A stretch of 64,000 nucleotides of DNA from Mucilaginibacter sp. dw_454. GTDB taxonomy: Bacteria > Bacteroidota > Bacteroidia > Sphingobacteriales > Sphingobacteriaceae. The notes below the pieces were generated by a model, which was given only the letters and a program-made list of their open reading frames with translations, had not been told where the DNA came from and searched no databases. The stretch lies in assembly GCF_018449775.1 (NCBI RefSeq), contig NZ_JAAVVB010000007.1, forward strand, positions 1 to 64,000, read 5' to 3'. The translations under genes were made by a program, and so were the position numbers. Of the stretch, positions 35,911 to 44,454 are shown piece by piece; within the stretch, counting starts at the first letter, position 1; each line of letters starts with the position of its first letter.

Positions 35911-37230
35911 ATGACCACAACCAAACAACTTTACCAACTTTACCTGCAACAGCAGATCATCACTACCGACACCCGGAAGATAGCGCCCGGCAGCATATTT
36001 TTTGCGCTTAAAGGCGACAAGTTCGACGCCAATACTTTCGCGCAGCAAGCGCTGGAAGCCGGTGCTGCTTACGCCGTGATTGATAACCCGCAATACCAGG
36101 TTAATGATCAATGCTTATTGGTTGCTGATGTGCTGACTACCCTGCAGGACCTTGCCCGCCATCATCGCAGGCAACTCACTATACCGGTTGTTGGGCTTAC
36201 GGGTACTAATGGTAAGACTACTACTAAAGAGCTGATTAATGCCGTGCTCTCACAACATTTCTGCACGGTGGCTACACAGGGCAATTTGAATAATCATATC
36301 GGCGTGCCTTTGACTGTTCTCGGTATTACCAAAGCGCATGAAGTTGCAGTTATTGAAATGGGCGCTAATCACGTAAAAGAGATTGAACTACTTTGCAGCA
36401 TTTCGCAACCGACACATGGGCTTATCACCAATGTTGGCAAAGCACATCTGGAAGGTTTTGGTAGTATTGAAGGCGTTAAAATTGCCAAAGGCGAGTTGTA
36501 TGATTTTCTAAGCGCGCATAATGGCGTAGCTTTCATCAATAGCAATAATCCTATCCTGATGTCTATGCAAGGTTCGCGGAAGTTCAGTACCCGTCCCGTT
36601 TTTTATGGCGATCAGTTAGACGACCTGGTAAGCGGCGAGATCACCGAGAACGCACCATTGCTTTCACTCAGCTGGACCAACAACACAATCGGCGATACCT
36701 ATGCAGTTAAAACACAATTAACCGGCGCTTATAACCTCGACAATATTTTAGCAGCTATCAGCATCGGCTTATACTTTAAAATGCCTGCTACCGAAATCAA
36801 TGCCGGTATAGCAGGTTATCAACCAAAAAACAACCGTTCGCAGGTGGTACAAACGGCAACGAATACGCTCATCTGCGATTACTACAATGCCAACCCCAGC
36901 AGCATGGCTGTGGCTATAGAGAACATTGGCAAAATAACAGCCACGCGCAAGGTTTTAATTTTAGGCGATATGTTTGAAATGGGCGCCGAAGCCGCTGCCG
37001 AACATAAAGGCATCATTGAAAAAGCATTAGCAACCCCGGTGGATGAACGCATTTTTATTGGTAAAGAGTTTGCCGCCCAAAAAGCCATCGCAGAAGGCAA
37101 AACCGCTGCATTTTATGGGACAGCTGAGGATGCTATTGCCGCTTTAAAAGCTAATCCTATTAAAAACTCGACGATACTGATCAAAGGGTCGCGCGGTATG
37201 GCCCTGGAGCGATTGGTGGAATTGTTTTAG
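35911..37230 (+). CDS. murF: UDP-MurNAc-tripeptide--D-Ala-D-Ala ligase
   Basis: A 439-residue Mur ligase that adds D-Ala-D-Ala to the UDP-MurNAc tripeptide, the last cytoplasmic step of the peptidoglycan precursor. The N-terminal uridine-binding domain has TDTRKIAPGSIFFALKG. The ATP loop is GTNGKTTTKE (about residue 97), followed by NLNNHIGVPLT, a DYYNANPSSM motif and a C-terminal ligase domain with ILGDMFEMG. The rest of the mur/dcw cluster is not next to it. A palindromic repeat fills the space to recQ, so its promoter must lie in or before that repeat. Confidence 0.95.
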   Translation: MTTTKQLYQLYLQQQIITTDTRKIAPGSIFFALKGDKFDANTFAQQALEAGAAYAVIDNPQYQVNDQCLLVADVLTTLQDLARHHRRQLTIPVVGLTGTNGKTTTKELINAVLSQHFCTVATQGNLNNHIGVPLTVLGITKAHEVAVIEMGANHVKEIELLCSISQPTHGLITNVGKAHLEGFGSIEGVKIAKGELYDFLSAHNGVAFINSNNPILMSMQGSRKFSTRPVFYGDQLDDLVSGEITENAPLLSLSWTNNTIGDTYAVKTQLTGAYNLDNILAAISIGLYFKMPATEINAGIAGYQPKNNRSQVVQTATNTLICDYYNANPSSMAVAIENIGKITATRKVLILGDMFEMGAEAAAEHKGIIEKALATPVDERIFIGKEFAAQKAIAEGKTAAFYGTAEDAIAALKANPIKNSTILIKGSRGMALERLVELF

Positions 37231-37249
37231 GGCTGCGATAATAGCGCGC

Positions 37250-37320
37250 TGTCATGCTGAGCCTGTCGAAGCATAAGCGGCAAAGGCCTGCGCTCGCCCT
37301 TCGACGTGCCCAGAGTGACA
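37250..37320. repeat. Intergenic palindrome TGTCATGCTGAGCC (family F5)
   Basis: TGTCATGCTGAGCCTGTCGA at the left end is partly complementary to CCTTCGACGTGCCCAGAGTG at the right. This is a known type of interspersed element in many bacterial genomes, as I recall. It lies 20 bp after murF. Confidence 0.6.
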
Positions 37321-37353
37321 CCCATTTTGTTATTATAATTTCTTCTAAACGAA

Positions 37354-37384
37354 AAAGAGCCGCTACATCCTGTAGCGGCTCTTT
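37354..37384. terminator. Bidirectional terminator between murF and rng
   Basis: AAAGAGCCGCTACA (37354-37367) pairs perfectly with TGTAGCGGCTCTTT (37371-37384) around a 3-nt loop, for converging genes. Confidence 0.9.
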
Positions 37385-37405
37385 CCGTTCATCGTATTTC
37401 TACTA

Positions 37406-38956
37406 TTACAATTTAATCTCTTCGTCTTTTGATGAGAAAAAGCGGAACTCGGTTATTTGATAGGCCGGGTTGCTTTTTACTTTGATCCATTGTCCGTATT
37501 TAAAGAACCATTTCATCTGGCGGGTAATAAAACCCTGGCGGATGTAGGCCTCAATATACGGATGCACACAAAGGGTAATGCCTTTTTCGTTTTGCTCGGT
37601 AATTACATAGTTAAAGTTATTCTCGATATCGTCCAGTAATAAAATACTTGGGCGAATGGTGCCGGTGCCGTGGCAGGCCGGGCAAACCTCGGTAGTAACT
37701 ATGTTCATTTCGGGCCTTACACGCTGGCGGGTAATTTGTACCAGCCCAAATTTGCTTGGAGGCAAAATGGTGTGTTTAGCACGGTCGAGCGCCATTTCGG
37801 CACGCAGGTAATCAAACAGCTCTTTACGATTAGTTGGCTTGTGCATATCGATAAAATCGATCACCACAATACCGCCCATATCGCGTAAACGCAGCTGGCG
37901 GGCAATTTCTTTTGCCGCTTCGCGATTTACCTGGTAAGCGTTTTCTTCCTGGTTTTCTTTATTGGCAGTACGGTTACCGCTGTTAACGTCGACAACGTGC
38001 AGGGCCTCGGTATGCTCAATTACCAGGTAGGCACCGCCTGCCAGGTTAACTGTTTTACCAAAAGCGCCTTTGATTTGTTTGTCAACACCAAAGTGTTCAA
38101 ACAGCGGCTCCTTGTGTTTGTGCAAACGCACAATGCTCTCCAAATCCGGAGAAATGTCTCTTACATATTGTTTAACCTCTTCATACAGTGTATTATCGTT
38201 TAGATAAATACTCTGAAAATCAGGGTTCAATATGTCACGAAGAATGGTTGAAGTGCGTCCAATCTCACCTAAAACTTTCTTACCCGGCTCTACCGATGGC
38301 AGGCGGGTCATAAAGGCTTCCCATTTTGATATCAGGTCAAGCAGGTCTTTTTGCATTTCTGCAACACCCTTGCCTTCTGACACCGTACGAATGATAACAC
38401 CAAAGTTTTTGGGCTTAATGCTTTCTACAATTTTGCGCAGGCGGGTACGCTCTGTATTACTCTTTATCTTTTTAGATATCGATATAACATCAGAGAATGG
38501 TACCAGAACAACGTACCTTCCGGCTATAGACAGGTCTGAACTTAAGCGGGGGCCTTTTGTTGATATTGGCTCCTTAGCTATTTGTACAGGTATAAGCTGA
38601 TTCTTGGTTAATATCTCAGAGATCTTTCCTCCCTTGCTAATATCTTCCTCGAGCTTAAAGTTATCTAAAAGCTTAGATTGGTAACTTCCACCACGCACTT
38701 GCTTGGCCAGTTTAAGCATGGTTTGCACCTGCGGACCAAGATCAAGATAATGCAAAAACGCATCCTTCTCATAACCTACATCAACAAAAGCTGCATTTAA
38801 CCCGGGCATGATCTTTTTGATACGGCCCAGGTAAATATCACCAACAGTATAATTGTTGCTGATTTGCTCTTTATGTAGCTCTACAAGTTGTTTATCCTGT
38901 AATAATGCAATAGTAGCCCCGTTGGGGGATGAATCGATAATTAATTCTTTTATCAA
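37406..38956 (-). CDS. rng: Ribonuclease G/E family endoribonuclease
   Basis: A 516-residue endoribonuclease acting in rRNA maturation and mRNA decay. An S1-like RNA-binding segment comes first (about residues 35-125: VGDIYLGRIKKIMPGLNAAFVDVG). The catalytic core has Asp residues in VVDVNSGNR and VVIDFIDM (about 362), and a zinc-link CPACHGTG lies near 422. It is RNase-G-sized, without the long RNase E scaffold tail. The start is TTG 38956 with GGAG 9 nt upstream; the ATG just before it is followed by an in-frame TAG. The leader (38969-39000) holds a short hairpin with CCCGG/CCGGG arms. Confidence 0.93.
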   Translation of the reverse strand: MIKELIIDSSPNGATIALLQDKQLVELHKEQISNNYTVGDIYLGRIKKIMPGLNAAFVDVGYEKDAFLHYLDLGPQVQTMLKLAKQVRGGSYQSKLLDNFKLEEDISKGGKISEILTKNQLIPVQIAKEPISTKGPRLSSDLSIAGRYVVLVPFSDVISISKKIKSNTERTRLRKIVESIKPKNFGVIIRTVSEGKGVAEMQKDLLDLISKWEAFMTRLPSVEPGKKVLGEIGRTSTILRDILNPDFQSIYLNDNTLYEEVKQYVRDISPDLESIVRLHKHKEPLFEHFGVDKQIKGAFGKTVNLAGGAYLVIEHTEALHVVDVNSGNRTANKENQEENAYQVNREAAKEIARQLRLRDMGGIVVIDFIDMHKPTNRKELFDYLRAEMALDRAKHTILPPSKFGLVQITRQRVRPEMNIVTTEVCPACHGTGTIRPSILLLDDIENNFNYVITEQNEKGITLCVHPYIEAYIRQGFITRQMKWFFKYGQWIKVKSNPAYQITEFRFFSSKDEEIKL

Positions 38957-39084
38957 CTGCTACTCCATTTCTTTAACGGTAGCCCGGCATATAACCGGGA
39001 CCGAATTTCTTACTATAGGGGTAAAAAACAATACTGTACTCGCCCTATAATGGCGAAAGAAAATAAGGTGCTAAAAAGCAGAGC

Positions 39085-39174
39085 TTATTTCTTTTTGTGT
39101 CTGTTTTTTCTCAAACGCTTTTTACGTTTGTGGGTAGCCATTTTGTGTCTTTTACGTTTTTTACCGCTCGGCAT
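39085..39174 (-). CDS. 29-residue very basic protein, AURKAIP1/COX24 (bS22/mS38)-like
   Basis: An intact ATG-to-TAA reading frame of 29 codons encodes MPSGKKRKRHKMATHK followed by RKKRLRKNRHKKK. About two thirds of the residues are Lys, Arg or His. The spacing of the second half (KRHKMATHKRKKRLRKNRHKKK-like) resembles the AURKAIP1/COX24 domain of mitochondrial mS38 and actinobacterial bS22, which sit on the small ribosomal subunit. Its place between rng and a TPR/HU pair fits a translation-related role. The length, composition and conserved-looking start make it very likely real. The family call is from memory of the pattern. Confidence 0.7.
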   Translation of the reverse strand: MPSGKKRKRHKMATHKRKKRLRKNRHKKK

Positions 39175-39194
39175 AATGATAATTTTTTAAATGA

Positions 39195-40052
39195 TTAATT
39201 TTTTAATTCCTTGATATATTGGTCGATACGCTGCCCGAAAACCGGGTTAGGCATCATTTGCTTGCATTTTTCGTAAGCTGCAATAGCTTCTGGTTTCTGG
39301 CCCAGCTGTTTATACGTCTCTGCCAGATAAAAGTAAGACTCAAAGTCAGGTTTCTTTGCAATTACTGTTTTGAAACGCTGTATCGCTTTGTCAAACTGAC
39401 CAGATTTCATCGAGAACAAACCCAAATTAAGGTTTGCGTTAACGTTATCCGGATCTTTTGCAACCACCTCTCGCAACAAAGCAATACCCTGCATAGGGCT
39501 TGCTCCGCCATTTACATAAGCCACGCCTAAACCTGTTTTTGCATCAAGGTTTTCTGGTTTAAGCTTGGTTGCATTTGTAAATGCCTCAACCGCGCCTGTA
39601 ATAAAGGCCGGCGTCAGCGCGGTGTCCTGCGTTATTTTAAATGCATCATTAAAACGGTTGCCCGCCATTAACCAGGCATCAAAGCTGTTGTTACTTTTAG
39701 CAACAGCCGTATAATAAAAAGCTGCCGGCGCAGGCTGATCTACATCATCCCAGGCAGCAGCTAATTGTTTGTTAAGCGATAGCTTTTCAACGTCGCCCGA
39801 TGCTTTGTTTAACTGATTCTCTAAACCTTCAATCTTAACTGTTAATGAAGCGCCTATGGCGGTCTTGGCAGGTGCAGATACGGTTTCGACAGTTACGTTA
39901 CTTGTAGAAGCCGCTTTGGCTGCTGCTTGCGGAGCAGCCTGAGCGGTATCATGTGTTTGGCTCGGCTTTACGATGCCTTTTAACGGCAATGAATACAAAT
40001 AGCCCATAACGGCCACTACGGCCACTGCTACGACTATTTGTTTTTTATTCAT
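39195..40052 (-). CDS. Membrane-anchored TPR protein
   Basis: A 285-residue protein with one N-terminal membrane helix (about residues 5-23), an Ala/Thr-rich linker (about 30-70) and three to four tetratricopeptide repeats between about 155 and 280 (NANLNLGLFSMKSGQFDKAIQRFK, SYFYLAETYKQLGQKPEAI). TPR units are protein-binding scaffolds and the partner is unknown. The gene begins 6 bp after the HU gene on the same strand, so the two are co-transcribed. Confidence 0.85.
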   Translation of the reverse strand: MNKKQIVVAVAVVAVMGYLYSLPLKGIVKPSQTHDTAQAAPQAAAKAASTSNVTVETVSAPAKTAIGASLTVKIEGLENQLNKASGDVEKLSLNKQLAAAWDDVDQPAPAAFYYTAVAKSNNSFDAWLMAGNRFNDAFKITQDTALTPAFITGAVEAFTNATKLKPENLDAKTGLGVAYVNGGASPMQGIALLREVVAKDPDNVNANLNLGLFSMKSGQFDKAIQRFKTVIAKKPDFESYFYLAETYKQLGQKPEAIAAYEKCKQMMPNPVFGQRIDQYIKELKN

Positions 40053-40058
40053 GACTGC

Positions 40059-40358
40059 TTATTTAACTTTAGCTGTTTTGTTACCAGTTTTTACTTTCTC
40101 AACAAAAGTTTTAGCCGGCTTAAAGCTTGGCACAAAGTGCTCAGGTATAATTATTGCAGTGTTTTTTGAAATGTTACGGGCAGTTTTTTTAGCTCTCTTT
40201 TTAACAACAAAACTTCCAAAACCTCTTACGTATACATTCTCGCCACCAACCATTGAGTTTTTAATAACCTTAAAAAACGCCTCAACTGTTTCCTGTACAT
40301 CTACCTTCTCAATTCCAGTTTTAGATGAGATTTCAGTTATAATTTCTGCTTTAGTCAT
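40059..40358 (-). CDS. HU/IHF-family DNA-binding protein
   Basis: A 99-residue histone-like protein that bends and compacts DNA as a dimer. It begins MTKAEIITEISSKTG with the dimer helices. The DNA-contacting arm region contains VYVRGFGSFVVKKRAKKTARN and reaches the Pro-tipped ribbon near IIIPEHFVPSFKPAK. A short Lys-rich tail follows. It is the first gene of a leftward operon with the TPR protein and has a good promoter 50-81 bp upstream. Confidence 0.95.
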   Translation of the reverse strand: MTKAEIITEISSKTGIEKVDVQETVEAFFKVIKNSMVGGENVYVRGFGSFVVKKRAKKTARNISKNTAIIIPEHFVPSFKPAKTFVEKVKTGNKTAKVK

Positions 40359-40407
40359 ATCTGATTTTCCTTAATTTATTTGTAATTACTTAACTTATTT
40401 GGGGTTG

Positions 40408-40439
40408 CAAAAGTATTGCTTTATTACGAAAGATTGAAA
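40408..40439 (-). promoter_or_regulatory. Promoter of the HU operon
   Basis: On the minus strand TTTC (40436-40439) is followed by exactly 20 bp and TACTTTTG (40408-40415), a perfect TAnnTTTG box. Confidence 0.65.
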
Positions 40440-40534
40440 TAATCGGTGGTTTTTTTTTCGCCAGAGCAAAAACTACTACATAAACCTTACAATTGCCATT
40501 CAATTAACCACTTAATACGCTAATATTGTATGTT

Positions 40535-41578
40535 ATGAATTTTTCTGATGAGCTTGTAAATTGGTACGCCCAAAACAAGCGCGACCTGCCCTGGCGACAC
40601 ACTACCGACGCGTATATTATATGGCTATCTGAAATCATTTTGCAGCAAACCCGCGTAGAACAAGGCCTGCCTTATTTTTATCGCTTTGCCGAAAAATATC
40701 CTACCGTTTCTGATTTTGCCGCCGCGGATGAAAACGAGATCCTGAAACTGTGGCAGGGACTGGGTTATTATTCGCGTGGGCGCAATATGTTAAAGACAGC
40801 CCTGATGGTGAAGGAACTGTATGGCGGCAAGTTTCCCAATAAGTATGATGACCTGATCAAACTAAAAGGCGTTGGCGAATATACCGCCGCCGCCATTGCT
40901 TCTTTTTCTTCAAACGAGGCCAAGGCTGTGGTTGATGGAAATGTATACCGCGTGCTGGCCAGATATCTTGGAATCTTTGAACCCATCAACAGCACATCGG
41001 GCAAAAAACTATTCCAAACTGCGGCAAACGATTTTCTTAATAAGAAAATTCCAGCCTTACATAACCAGGCCATGATGGAATTTGGTGCCATGCTCTGTAA
41101 ACCCAAAAATCCGGCCTGCGGCATATGCCCTGTACGTACCGGATGTTATGCTTTTACACACAATGCAACCACTTCGCTACCGGTTAAACTCAAGACAATC
41201 AAGGTAAAACAGCGTTTCTTCAATTATTTCCTTTTCGTTGACAACAACCGCATCCTGATGAACAAGCGCGACGAACGAGATATTTGGGCAAACATGTATG
41301 ATTTGCCCATGATCGAGACCGAATCATTACTGCCGATAAATGATTTACTTACTCATCCTGAACCAGTTAACTTGTTTGGTAACGACCTGCAAATTGCAGC
41401 AGTATCCAACGTAAAAAAACACGTACTCACTCACCAGCAGCTTTTTATCAGGTTTATCACCATAGTTAAACAACCTATAAGAATAAAGCCAAACTGGGTT
41501 TTCATAAAAGTAGAAAATCTGCAATCCCTTCCACTCCCGAAAGTAATTTTTATATTTTTAGATAATTTTTTAAATTAG
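40535..41578 (+). CDS. mutY: A/G-specific adenine glycosylase MutY
   Basis: A 347-residue repair enzyme that removes adenine mispaired with 8-oxoguanine. The catalytic Glu is in WLSEIILQQTRV, the helix-hairpin-helix reads LKGVGEYTAAAIASF, and the catalytic Asp is in VDGNVYRVLARY. The iron-sulfur cluster has four Cys in the C-x6-C-x2-C-x5-C spacing (CKPKNPACGICPVRTGC). The C-terminal third is the NUDIX-like domain that reads 8-oxoG. The start is ATG 40535; TTG 40526 is in frame. ssb follows by 35 bp, an arrangement typical of Bacteroidetes. Confidence 0.96.
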   Translation: MNFSDELVNWYAQNKRDLPWRHTTDAYIIWLSEIILQQTRVEQGLPYFYRFAEKYPTVSDFAAADENEILKLWQGLGYYSRGRNMLKTALMVKELYGGKFPNKYDDLIKLKGVGEYTAAAIASFSSNEAKAVVDGNVYRVLARYLGIFEPINSTSGKKLFQTAANDFLNKKIPALHNQAMMEFGAMLCKPKNPACGICPVRTGCYAFTHNATTSLPVKLKTIKVKQRFFNYFLFVDNNRILMNKRDERDIWANMYDLPMIETESLLPINDLLTHPEPVNLFGNDLQIAAVSNVKKHVLTHQQLFIRFITIVKQPIRIKPNWVFIKVENLQSLPLPKVIFIFLDNFLN

Positions 41579-41613
41579 AAATAAACATGTAATTTAGCGG
41601 GACAATTTGAACT

Positions 41614-42021
41614 ATGTCTGGAATTAACAAAGTAATACTGGTTGGTCATTTAGGAAAAGACCCCGAAGTTCGCCAGTTAGAGGGTGGTATATCTGTCGCT
41701 AGTTTTCCCCTGGCTACGTCAGAAACCTTTAACAAAGACGGCAAAAAGGTGGAGCAAACCGAGTGGCATAACATTGTACTATGGCGTAGCCTGGCAGATG
41801 TAGCTGCTAAATTTCTTCAAAAAGGCAAGCTGGTTTACATTGAGGGTAAATTGCGTACCCGGTCGTTCGAGGACAAAGAGGGTGTTAAAAAATATACTAC
41901 TGAGGTTGTGGCCGAAAACTTTACCATGCTGGGCCGAAAAACCGATTTTGAATCTGATTCATTCCAGCGAACAAAAGGAGCTGACGAAATGACTTCGGAT
42001 CTGGACGATATTAATTTTTGA
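41614..42021 (+). CDS. ssb: Single-stranded DNA-binding protein
   Basis: A 135-residue protein with an OB fold over residues 1-110 (NKVILVGHLGKDPEVR, TEWHNIVLWRSLADVA, KGKLVYIEGKLRTRSF). A short tail ends in acidic residues and Phe (SDLDDINF), the contact for partner repair proteins. It coats single-stranded DNA during replication and repair. It lies directly after mutY and is followed by a terminator. The gliding genes gldD/gldE found here in many gliding Bacteroidetes are absent. Confidence 0.96.
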   Translation: MSGINKVILVGHLGKDPEVRQLEGGISVASFPLATSETFNKDGKKVEQTEWHNIVLWRSLADVAAKFLQKGKLVYIEGKLRTRSFEDKEGVKKYTTEVVAENFTMLGRKTDFESDSFQRTKGADEMTSDLDDINF

Positions 42022-42061
42022 TTTTCCCCAATTATATAAACCATAATTAAATTAAACCCGA

Positions 42062-42093
42062 AGCCGTCCGCCATCCAGGCGGATGGCTTTTTT
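42062..42093 (+). terminator. Terminator after mutY-ssb
   Basis: AGCCGTCCGCC pairs with GGCGGATGGCT (one G-U pair) around a 5-nt loop, followed by a T run. Confidence 0.88.
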
Positions 42094-42177
42094 ATTTGCT
42101 TAAAACACACAATGCACCGCTTCAATTTTACGTTAAAGTAGTACTTTAGCCTACCTGTTAGCTTAATTTAAATCCGG

Positions 42178-43710
42178 ATGAAAAAATTTCTTATTTATAC
42201 ACTGTTCAGTTTCTTGTTGATTAATGTTACCCGCGCCCAGACTGTCGATAGAACATCGTTTATCAGAGACAGTATGGATGTGTACGTTAATCGCGCGTTA
42301 ACCAATTGGCGTATCCCGGGCGTAGCAGTTTGTATTATTAAGGATAACAATATAGTGCTGATGAAAGGCTATGGCATCAAAGAGCTGGGCCTGCCCGAGA
42401 AAGTGGACGAGAATACACTTTTTATGATTGGCAGTAATACCAAAGCTTTCACTGCTACCGCCATGGCCATGCTGCAGGAGCAAAAAAAACTATCGCTTGA
42501 TGATAATGTAAGCAAATACCTGCCTTGGTTTAAGCTGGAGAACAAAGAAGCCGGCGACCAGGTGATCATCCGCGACCTGCTTAGCCACAGACTGGGTTTT
42601 AAGACCTTCCAGGGCGACTTTACTTTTTATAACAGCGACTTATCGCGCCAGCAAGTTATGGAGAAACTGGGGCAGATGAAGGCCACCTATCCGTTCAGGA
42701 CCAAGTGGGGTTATACCAACTCTGCTTTTTTAACTGCTGGCGAGATCATACCGAAAGTAAGCGGCAAAAGCTGGGAGGCTTATTTGAAGGACAACATTTT
42801 TGCGCCGCTGGGCATGACCAATACCCTGGCGCTTACCGCAGACATGCCGCATTCGTTTGATCGTACGGTGCCGCATACTTTGATTGACGAACGCCTGAGC
42901 GCCGTGCCTTATGGCCAGCTGGATAACATGGCTCCGGCCATGAGTATATGCTCATCTGTAAGTGATATGGCTAAGTGGGTGTTTGCACAATTGAATAACG
43001 GCAAAGTTGGTTCAAGGCAGGTAATCCCCGAAGCGGCTATCCTGGCTACGCGCCAACCACAAGACTACGTAGGCAGCGTGCACCATGTTAATGGCGAAAC
43101 CAATTATGAGTTATACGGCATGGGTTGGTTTTTGCAGGATTATGCAGGGCATCGTATTGTTATGCATGATGGCGGCGTAACCGGCTACGTTTCGTCGGTA
43201 ACACTGGTGCCGCAGGACCACCTTGGCATTATTATCCTGACTAACACCGACGAAAATTCATTTTATGAAGCCCTGCGTTGGGAAATTATGGATGCTTACT
43301 TTAAACTGCCTTATCAAAACTACAGCGATAAATATTTAAGCGCTTATAAAAGCAATGCGGCTGCCGAGCAAAAAGTGATTAAAAAATTACGAGACTCGGT
43401 ATTGCTTAACCTACAACCGGCCCAGCCTGCAGCAGCTTATATAGGCCGGTATCATAATGACCTATATGGTGATATGACCATTACCCAGGGCGAGGGCAAT
43501 AACCTGGAGGCGCGCTTTGAGCATCATCCTAAAATGTATGTGAAAATGCAGCCCTTGGGCGGTAATCGTTTCTTTGCCGCATTCTCAGACCCCATTTATG
43601 GCAGAACGGTGTTTCCGTTCACCTTCCAAAACGGGCGGATAACAAGCGCTAAAATAAAAGTGGCCGACTTCGTTGAAGCCGACCCCTATGATTTTAAAAA
43701 AGTTAATTAA
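42178..43710 (+). CDS. Secreted serine hydrolase, beta-lactamase/DD-peptidase fold
   Basis: A 510-residue protein with a signal peptide (cleavage near TRAQ, residue 21). The nucleophile is Ser in SNTK (about residue 85), the second motif is YTNS (about 179) and the third HDGG (about 326). A C-terminal DUF3471-like beta domain (about 415-505) is likely. It resembles the penicillin-binding-protein 4*/AmpH group. Its substrate is unknown. It differs strongly from the serine hydrolase at 26802 in the linker and C-terminal parts. It converges with the next gene, 5 bp away, with no terminator between. Confidence 0.88.
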   Translation: MKKFLIYTLFSFLLINVTRAQTVDRTSFIRDSMDVYVNRALTNWRIPGVAVCIIKDNNIVLMKGYGIKELGLPEKVDENTLFMIGSNTKAFTATAMAMLQEQKKLSLDDNVSKYLPWFKLENKEAGDQVIIRDLLSHRLGFKTFQGDFTFYNSDLSRQQVMEKLGQMKATYPFRTKWGYTNSAFLTAGEIIPKVSGKSWEAYLKDNIFAPLGMTNTLALTADMPHSFDRTVPHTLIDERLSAVPYGQLDNMAPAMSICSSVSDMAKWVFAQLNNGKVGSRQVIPEAAILATRQPQDYVGSVHHVNGETNYELYGMGWFLQDYAGHRIVMHDGGVTGYVSSVTLVPQDHLGIIILTNTDENSFYEALRWEIMDAYFKLPYQNYSDKYLSAYKSNAAAEQKVIKKLRDSVLLNLQPAQPAAAYIGRYHNDLYGDMTITQGEGNNLEARFEHHPKMYVKMQPLGGNRFFAAFSDPIYGRTVFPFTFQNGRITSAKIKVADFVEADPYDFKKVN

Positions 43711-43715
43711 TAAAT

Positions 43716-44306
43716 TTATTGGATGGTGTTAAAGTGAGAGCTTCTCACGGGTCCACCTGTGCCAGTACTTACAGAGCCAAGCGCATAATTAGGGTTACTT
43801 GGCGTACCCGCATATTTAACCAGGTTACCGTCGTTTTGTAAAATCCAAAAATAAGTATTAGGAGAACAAGGACAAGAACCGGGAATATTTGCATCCCAGT
43901 ATTTAGTAACGCCGCCGATGCCTTTCCATTCATTTATATCTCCAGTTAATGCAAACACAACCCAAAAAGCATCGGTCGCTTGCGGACCGCTGGCCCAATA
44001 AGCCGTTCCGGTGTTGTTGCACAATACCAAATTACCGTCAGTTTGGTAATTCAAATTAAATTCTCCGTTAGTTGATCGTAAAACAGTGGTTCCTGGCGTA
44101 TATGTACTATATCCTGACAATGCATTACCAGGCGCGAAAAATGGAATACCTAAATTAATCTGTTCTTTTAAGCCGGCTTCATGCTCCATTTTTGCTCTGG
44201 CGACAAGATTTCTCTTACCAACAACAGGACTTAAATTAGAGAATGAGTTTTTGCTGAATGCTACGATGGCCAATACAGCGGCCAACACAATTAGACGTGT
44301 TTTCAT
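43716..44306 (-). CDS. Secreted bulb-type (mannose-binding) lectin-like protein
   Basis: A 196-residue protein with an N-terminal signal-like segment (residues 1-20). The mature part contains two QxDGNLV motifs, YQTDGNLVLCN and LQNDGNLVKY, about 60 residues apart. These match the QxDxNxVxY motif of bulb-type (GNA-like) lectin domains, in which Gln, Asp, Asn and Tyr contact mannose. The first copy has Cys where Tyr is expected; the second has the full motif. Two CPC cysteines (PGSCPCSPN) may form a disulfide. It may bind glycans at the surface or in the medium. The neighbours do not suggest a target. Confidence 0.65.
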   Translation of the reverse strand: MKTRLIVLAAVLAIVAFSKNSFSNLSPVVGKRNLVARAKMEHEAGLKEQINLGIPFFAPGNALSGYSTYTPGTTVLRSTNGEFNLNYQTDGNLVLCNNTGTAYWASGPQATDAFWVVFALTGDINEWKGIGGVTKYWDANIPGSCPCSPNTYFWILQNDGNLVKYAGTPSNPNYALGSVSTGTGGPVRSSHFNTIQ

Positions 44307-44454
44307 GTGATAAAGATTTTGGTTAAAATTCGATGCGAATGTAACAAAATCTTTATTAACTATAAATTAAATCTATTTTTTTAAAATTGAACCATCTAAA
44401 TTAATTCATTATGATGATCAACTTAATTAATAGAATGAAAGAGAAGTCGTCTAA

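Noticed and set aside
38969-39000. The rng leader hairpin as an autoregulatory element
   Set aside because: The stem is short with a bulge and there is nothing comparable to the E. coli rne leader; too weak to claim.
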